This document shows, piece by piece, positions 34,701 through 37,582 of a DNA stretch of 37,582 bases. The position numbers were made by a program, and so were the translations under genes. Source of the DNA: Bacteroidales bacterium (GTDB lineage Bacteria > Bacteroidota > Bacteroidia > Bacteroidales > WCHB1-69); assembly GCA_016290295.1 (NCBI GenBank), contig JAEETJ010000027.1, forward strand, positions 1-37,582, in the 5' to 3' direction. Below the pieces are notes generated by a model. That model was not told the DNA's origin, searched no databases, and was given only the letters and a program-made list of their open reading frames with translations. Position 1 is the first letter of the stretch; each line of letters starts with the position of its first letter.

Positions 34701-37582
34701 CTCACGCCCTCTTTCATTATAAAAGCACTGGAAGAGCTCGGATCATCACCGTAATAAGTACCGGCAGCCACCCATACTTTGGCACGGTTAACGGCGGCAA
34801 TCTTAACAGCATCCTGAACAGATCCAGTGGCATTTTCCCAATTATTGCCAATTCTGGTACCCACACCACCTTCTTTCACATAAACAATGCTGTCGGGCAA
34901 CGACATTAAAACAGTGGCATTATAGGAAGACTCATAGCAGCCAAGGTCGACAACTCCTCGCTGTACACGCGCATTGCCATCCAGATCGGTGCTGTCCAGC
35001 ACCACAGTATCGCCCCTATTGATACAGGGGGAACTTGGCAACAAGTGCCAATCAACATCATTAGTAACATCATCAGCACCCACTTCAGTCGAAGGATGAA
35101 CAAAATGAGGAGCGAACATGCCATTGGCATAATCTTCCGACATCAACACAATGTTATGCTCACCTGAGATAGGATCATCAGAAGCCACATGGCTGGCAAC
35201 AAGCTCATTATACTCGTATTCCTTCACCACCCCTTCAACAAAACCGTTTCTCTTATTTCCCCATATAATACAATTGTGAAGTTCAGGTTCCCCATAAATA
35301 CCGGCACCCACATTCTCATCATCCTCACTTACAATTTCATTTCTGACGATAGTGGTATTACACATGCGGTTCTCCGAACTACTATATAAACCCGCACCAG
35401 TCTTAGCTGTATTATTGGCTACCAAACAGTTGACTATACCCAATCCATAATTTTCATTCTTACTGCCGCTATGGTCATATACACCGCCACCTTTATCACC
35501 AGCCCTATTATAGATAATTTCACAGTTTATGAGGCTTGAACTATTACCCAGATACACGCCACCAGCATCTCCGCCTTGTGTAGTGTTGTATCGAATTGTA
35601 CTATTACGAATACTTGAGGACCTTTCAATGTACAAACCGCCTGCTGAAGTCTTGGCATCATTGTTCTCAAACAAGCAATTTTCAACCATGACATGATCCG
35701 TCATATATGCTCCACCTCCAGAACCTAGAGAGACCGAATTATCTCTAAACACACAGTTCCGAACAAACATGCTGTCGGGGGCATAACTATAGTATTGTCC
35801 ACTACAATACAAACCACCTCCATATCCACCGGAAGACATATTGAAATTATCAGAAAAAATACAATTATACAGATTGACAGTTCCTCGGAGACATGCACCA
35901 GCACCCTCTTCATAATATTGGTCCACGTATCCTCGCTGGATAGTGAATCCATCCCAAGTTGTACGTGATGTAAACGACTCTCTTTGATTCAACACACGTC
36001 GTGAATACTGTCCATCAAGAACAGTGGGATGCAGGTAAAAATCACGATAGGAAAGGTCATAATTTTCGGGTTCGTCACCCACGAAACCGCCATATACATT
36101 CACGCCTTCCACCAAAATGAAAGCGTCAGCGAGTACGGTATTGCCATAATAGGTACCTTCGGCCACCCAAACATCAGGAGTTGTACCAAAGCGCTCTTTG
36201 ATCAACTTTGCCGTCTCCATAGCCCATTGGATATCGTTGCATGCCTTACCCCAACTGGATCCGTTGCCCGTTCCAGTAGTGGTGACATATATTTTGGACA
36301 AGCGACTCACTCCTGAACGGAATAAGACAGTTCTCCACGCACTGTAATCTGAACCACATTTGGAACGAATACGCACCTCATATTCAGTATTCTGCTTCAA
36401 GTTCCGCAAAATATATGGACTACTGGTTGTAGGCAGAGCCATATAAGCATAACCAACTTCGCAATACTCCATCTCGCAGTCTGTTGTATTCATTCCCTGA
36501 GTGAACACCAAAGTGGCAGAGGAGTCGGTTACAGCCACTACTGAGACACTGGCCCTATCGCAGACACCAGCAGAGCAGGCTCCTGTTAATCTGACATTTG
36601 CGCATATATCATCCACATCGTAAGAGGTCGTCAGATTGGTCGGATCAATATCTTCTCTCCATGATTCCACATAAATACTTCTATTTTCGGCAGTCCGATG
36701 ACCTCTAAATCCATAGTACCTGGTAATGGAACTATTATATGAACCTGTATTATCATCCACAACCAGTACCAAATTATTCTGACCATTGTAGTCGAAGGGG
36801 AACTGCAAAGGAATAGGAATCCAAGTGCTATCCTCCGCACATTCAAACGCAATGCCGCCCGAATAAACCAAAGAAAGCTGGTTAAATGGAATCCAGTCAT
36901 CACCATGCTCAAATTTGGATTTCATAGTGTGCGTCATATAAATATTTAGGGTCCTCGCCACCTGTTGAGTCGTTTTATGATGCTGGAACCATAGCGTGTC
37001 AATGGTACCCACCGAATTTATTTCTTCCGCCAAGAAAATTTGCTGGGAATAAGAAAAATTCTCAGTAAAGGGGATACCAGAATAGATGTAATCGTTATCA
37101 TTGGTACCTTTTTTGACAGTAGCATTCATGTGACCATTATTACAGGAGGTCGTAAAACTCAATTCTGACGAATAAGAGGAAGTATGTTCCGCATCGCAAA
37201 CAGCGCGTAAACGCACCATATAAGTTGTTTGCGGCTGCAAATCCGTGAGCATAGCATGATGGGCATGAATTTGTTCGGGAAAGATTGTCCAGTTGCTTGC
37301 GCTCTCTTGTTTGTACGACAATTCATAGTACAAAGGCTCATTGGGATTATCATTCTGCCATGTAATGGTGGCAGAGGTGCCATAAATATCCTGTGTTGCC
37401 ATCAAAATAGGAGCAATGCAATATTCCTCTCCATGATATTCATAGCAGCCAATATCAACGGTGCCGCCATGCACACGGGTTTCACCTGCGAGATCTTGCA
37501 CTGGCAGTTCAGGATTAGCTACACCAGCATCCACCATAGCAGACTGGCTTCGCAAACGGTAATCCCCACTCTCTGGACTGGC
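28790..37582 (-). CDS. Giant secreted beta-helix / fibronectin III / CARDB-like protein, 5' end beyond window
   Basis: The frame is open through the right edge, so 2930 residues are visible and the start and signal peptide are missing. In protein order: the tail of one beta-helix module (37430-37582, ending GGTVDIGCYEY), a fibronectin III domain, an unrecognised beta-rich domain (about 36590-37150), a second FN3 domain, two right-handed beta-helix modules (about 34915-36305 and 33650-34910) with repeated GGGxY and NCxFxxN turns that each close with a GCYE-type motif, three FN3 domains (about 32810-33640), eight CARDB-like domains (29712-32800, each opening PDLxVT or similar), and a C-terminal region with an IPT-like stretch (ANHGSNEGVVTVELTGSRF). 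It ends IKPVVE with no T9SS tail. It is probably an extracellular or surface adhesin or glycan-binding scaffold. First visible gene of the giant operon. Confidence 0.9.
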   Translation of the reverse strand, partial: ASPESGDYRLRSQSAMVDAGVANPELPVQDLAGETRVHGGTVDIGCYEYHGEEYCIAPILMATQDIYGTSATITWQNDNPNEPLYYELSYKQESASNWTIFPEQIHAHHAMLTDLQPQTTYMVRLRAVCDAEHTSSYSSELSFTTSCNNGHMNATVKKGTNDNDYIYSGIPFTENFSYSQQIFLAEEINSVGTIDTLWFQHHKTTQQVARTLNIYMTHTMKSKFEHGDDWIPFNQLSLVYSGGIAFECAEDSTWIPIPLQFPFDYNGQNNLVLVVDDNTGSYNSSITRYYGFRGHRTAENRSIYVESWREDIDPTNLTTSYDVDDICANVRLTGACSAGVCDRASVSVVAVTDSSATLVFTQGMNTTDCEMEYCEVGYAYMALPTTSSPYILRNLKQNTEYEVRIRSKCGSDYSAWRTVLFRSGVSRLSKIYVTTTGTGNGSSWGKACNDIQWAMETAKLIKERFGTTPDVWVAEGTYYGNTVLADAFILVEGVNVYGGFVGDEPENYDLSYRDFYLHPTVLDGQYSRRVLNQRESFTSRTTWDGFTIQRGYVDQYYEEGAGACLRGTVNLYNCIFSDNFNMSSGGYGGGLYCSGQYYSYAPDSMFVRNCVFRDNSVSLGSGGGAYMTDHVMVENCLFENNDAKTSAGGLYIERSSSIRNSTIRYNTTQGGDAGGVYLGNSSSLINCEIIYNRAGDKGGGVYDHSGSKNENYGLGIVNCLVANNTAKTGAGLYSSSENRMCNTTIVRNEIVSEDDENVGAGIYGEPELHNCIIWGNKRNGFVEGVVKEYEYNELVASHVASDDPISGEHNIVLMSEDYANGMFAPHFVHPSTEVGADDVTNDVDWHLLPSSPCINRGDTVVLDSTDLDGNARVQRGVVDLGCYESSYNATVLMSLPDSIVYVKEGGVGTRIGNNWENATGSVQDAVKIAAVNRAKVWVAAGTYYGDDPSSSSAFIMKEGVSVYGGFAGNEPPTYSLAERDFTQHVSILDGQEQQRVLFQSHDFDEADSVVWDGFTIQNGRTFDDGAGVVMRANSHLKNCIVQNNVIDGFGDKWGCGVFAYGYERYTYQDEPMYRNKISYCKIVNNGAEMTSATVYGGGLFAGGTIIEHTEIAHNAASFGGGVSASSKVYRSDARLSNCLIHDNVASNQGGGIGVGSRYSYVDLVNCDIVRNTVKRSNNGGGLYNYSSTLTATNCIFWGNRFNGLEYGTWGNSVNEANNIGGSTTENNLYYCAVEGDYVGTENIMLAPENDRYNGEQLYVRFMNPDQGDFRLHPLSACVDKGSNEAVDADVDFYGNMRVRDSIVDIGCSELSEDCACLPATHLSVSVHCDSVHLEWNRIYRENQWLLSYGEVGEELTTILVNDTTFSLVNLEEGRDYTAFVQSYCNEQMQSEPSASVYFHRPHCPQDPMSCLPVSNLSAEVMFDMAQLTWNRGGGEEQWLLSYAEEGSAPVELMVMDTAYTLTGLIQNHHYTVYVFAVCNDTLVSDTSVWVTIIGQGYRTPDICPAVTGLTADVSCDVVTLMWNRDEGVNRWIVSYGLTMDDQIKDTVNNNRYVIRDLPLENDYMVTVCVLCNDTTAGPPSPILMFRTQCLQPVLYPDLHVTQITNSAPYARSTMTVTWTVRNDGYGTTPPGGTWNDYIWLSGVDGVGGGFWYDVRETLLATVPNLQSLEPGESYTNSTTVTIPEDYVGNYYLFVITNVRAIHDIDFSLTGDTIAPDPYTPSIDGNPYPYLSGIAYGGLGITEESGKETDNFYYRVVSILTPPVPDLIVTAIAHPTDVFSGNEIPITWTVLNQGEILADGEWKDDIYLSQDSSLNMEGAFLMGSIPYQGRLLPDSSIQRTSTITIPIDFMGDYYVFVHTDQYNTIFESIWEENNRAVDPQAMHVILSPYPDLVVTSIDMPAVVFANEQYVCRYTVTNMGYGPTYVDEWNDAIFLSRDTMLTTQATMVSLEEHSGRLNPGESYQKEFTLHVPVGIDGEWNLFVKTDANSNVFEYDANDNNVTKYSLQVSPPDLTVVNVAVNPDTAWSGTTVELSYTLKNLSGVASAPDLEGFRMIDNIYFGTSPNSYENNDVSLIASYEHHGFRLEAGEMQTFTYPVTIPDGTNGPGYIFVVCNGNRRIFEGDQIDNNVGTSEELTVRLSPWPDIHVTSFTVPQVTYLGCPFTVEYTIRNDGIVDLNNAAVYHAFFFSNSPAVYNPMDEPIVVRDILDLAVGEEITLTATLTMSLSEFSVGFYFIHMLVDAGRNVYEYTGENNNYVLSDRYKVENYPLDLAVMAIEGPDTVQWGEMVHYRMKVKNLSNLPSIYIFKDEFYLANRPGDVVDNSNSDQLLSREHTRPVFAGEEYWEDLWFEVPYGSPTTAYLKGYVRPEDNPDINMSNNMRVKALVVNTVPVPDLSIMDAVVLDEVYSGQPARLAYKVKNVGSVPIEEQSWRDSWLSTGPANYNLKDNMTLDQDEYYIDTVEFRIPLPYTGNSVLTLTVNDRNSMYEFNRDNNVVYIPLQVNMHAPGDLIVTDVTSDATVVSGGRLHAQWNIYNVGSNPMSGRDLRTLAYISSDTIFDAGDRLLGSVTSAIDLNIGSSMSQSIDARVSGLSMGEYYLIVKTDVLNAFNETDDSNNSACSVQPFEVTIRPLPFNTDVSDSLVNNEVSDYMLVVGENTNQTVRIHLSSEDSLLGAYNQIYATHNQIGDNLNYNYSTVGQYTGNPSLYIPYTQEGYYGVNVYGFSPANEAQNTILRADILPFILMSVDANHGSNEGVVTVELTGSRFRPDMLVCLRNDSDTIWADTLIYENYYQAFVRFDLAGRETGIYDVCAVNFCEGETVLHDGFTIEDASPYGLGFDLIIPGAPRPNRTVVMMLEYGNIGNEDLHDQVLEITSNGGCPIALSSDEIRLGQKVLRIPLSIEGEPEGLLRPGSYGSIKIYTYTSASLLFSIKPVVE
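29712..32800 (-). repeat. Eight CARDB-like domains in tandem
   Basis: Part of the partial giant gene. Eight units of roughly 115-150 residues begin with PDLHVTQIT, PDLIVTAIA, PDLVVTSID, PDLTVVNVA, PDIHVTSFT, LDLAVMAIE, PDLSIMDAV and GDLIVTDVT, and most contain a WxDxIYLS-type strand and a final DNN turn before the next unit. These are marks of the CARDB/APHP family of extracellular Ig-like adhesion modules. Unlike the arrays in the other giant gene, the units are strongly diverged. Confidence 0.85.
33650..36305 (-). repeat. Two tandem beta-helix modules of the giant protein
   Basis: Two related modules of about 420-460 residues. Each starts with a GNGSSWGKACND or GNNWENATGSVQDA segment, then VWVAxGTYYG, VYGGFxGxEP, a line of GGGxY/NCxFxxN beta-helix coils, and ends in an SPCINRGD-like segment followed by VDLGC or VDIGC. 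The end of a third such module is visible at the right edge (37430-37582). Confidence 0.85.

Noticed and set aside
37553-37555. TTG start codon for the partial giant gene
   Set aside because: The frame continues upstream to the window edge with family-like sequence (GDYRL before RSQSAMVDAG), so the real start lies outside.

Overview
The window looks like chromosome from a Bacteroidota (Bacteroidales-type) bacterium. Three promoters carry the TATCTTTG form of the Bacteroidetes -7 element (TAnnTTTG). A giant secreted protein ends in a type IX secretion (T9SS) type A sorting tail. A DUF4293 membrane protein and a DUF6794-like secreted protein are also typical of the phylum. I cannot name a genus. 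I see no rRNA, tRNA, CRISPR array, transposase or phage gene.

Layout. Positions 1-329 hold no gene but a dense set of short hairpins that may be a small repeat element or structured RNA. Positions 330-3575 (minus) hold a three-gene cluster of secreted proteins: a TPR protein, a DUF6794-like protein and an unrecognised protein. Positions 3827-9537 (plus) hold a complete tripartite RND efflux operon (adaptor, inner-membrane pump, outer-membrane channel), closed by a strong terminator. Positions 9725-11925 (plus) hold dsrC, a NarI/DsrM-like haem b membrane protein and queA. ArgS (12012-13826, minus) converges on queA. After a 319-base repeat-rich spacer come a DUF4293 protein and the bifunctional NAD(P)HX repair enzyme (14146-16172, plus), ended by a perfect 14-bp-stem terminator that also serves the opposite strand.

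Positions 16288 to the right edge (minus) form one run of four closely spaced genes, over 21 kb, encoding very large or repeat-built secreted proteins. In transcription order they are: a protein of at least 2930 residues with beta-helix, fibronectin III and CARDB-like modules (its start lies beyond the window); a 401-residue protein with an Ig-like N-terminus; a 475-residue calcium-binding thrombospondin-3-repeat protein; and a 3278-residue Ig/PKD-like protein with seven 84-residue repeats, 24 cysteine-paired ~52-residue repeats and the only T9SS sorting tail of the set.

The most interesting points are the giant surface-protein operon with its internally homogenised repeats, the DsrC plus haem-b protein pair without sulfite reductase or an HdrD-like partner, the 5' hairpin cluster, and a promoter-bearing spacer sequence shared by two unrelated genes.
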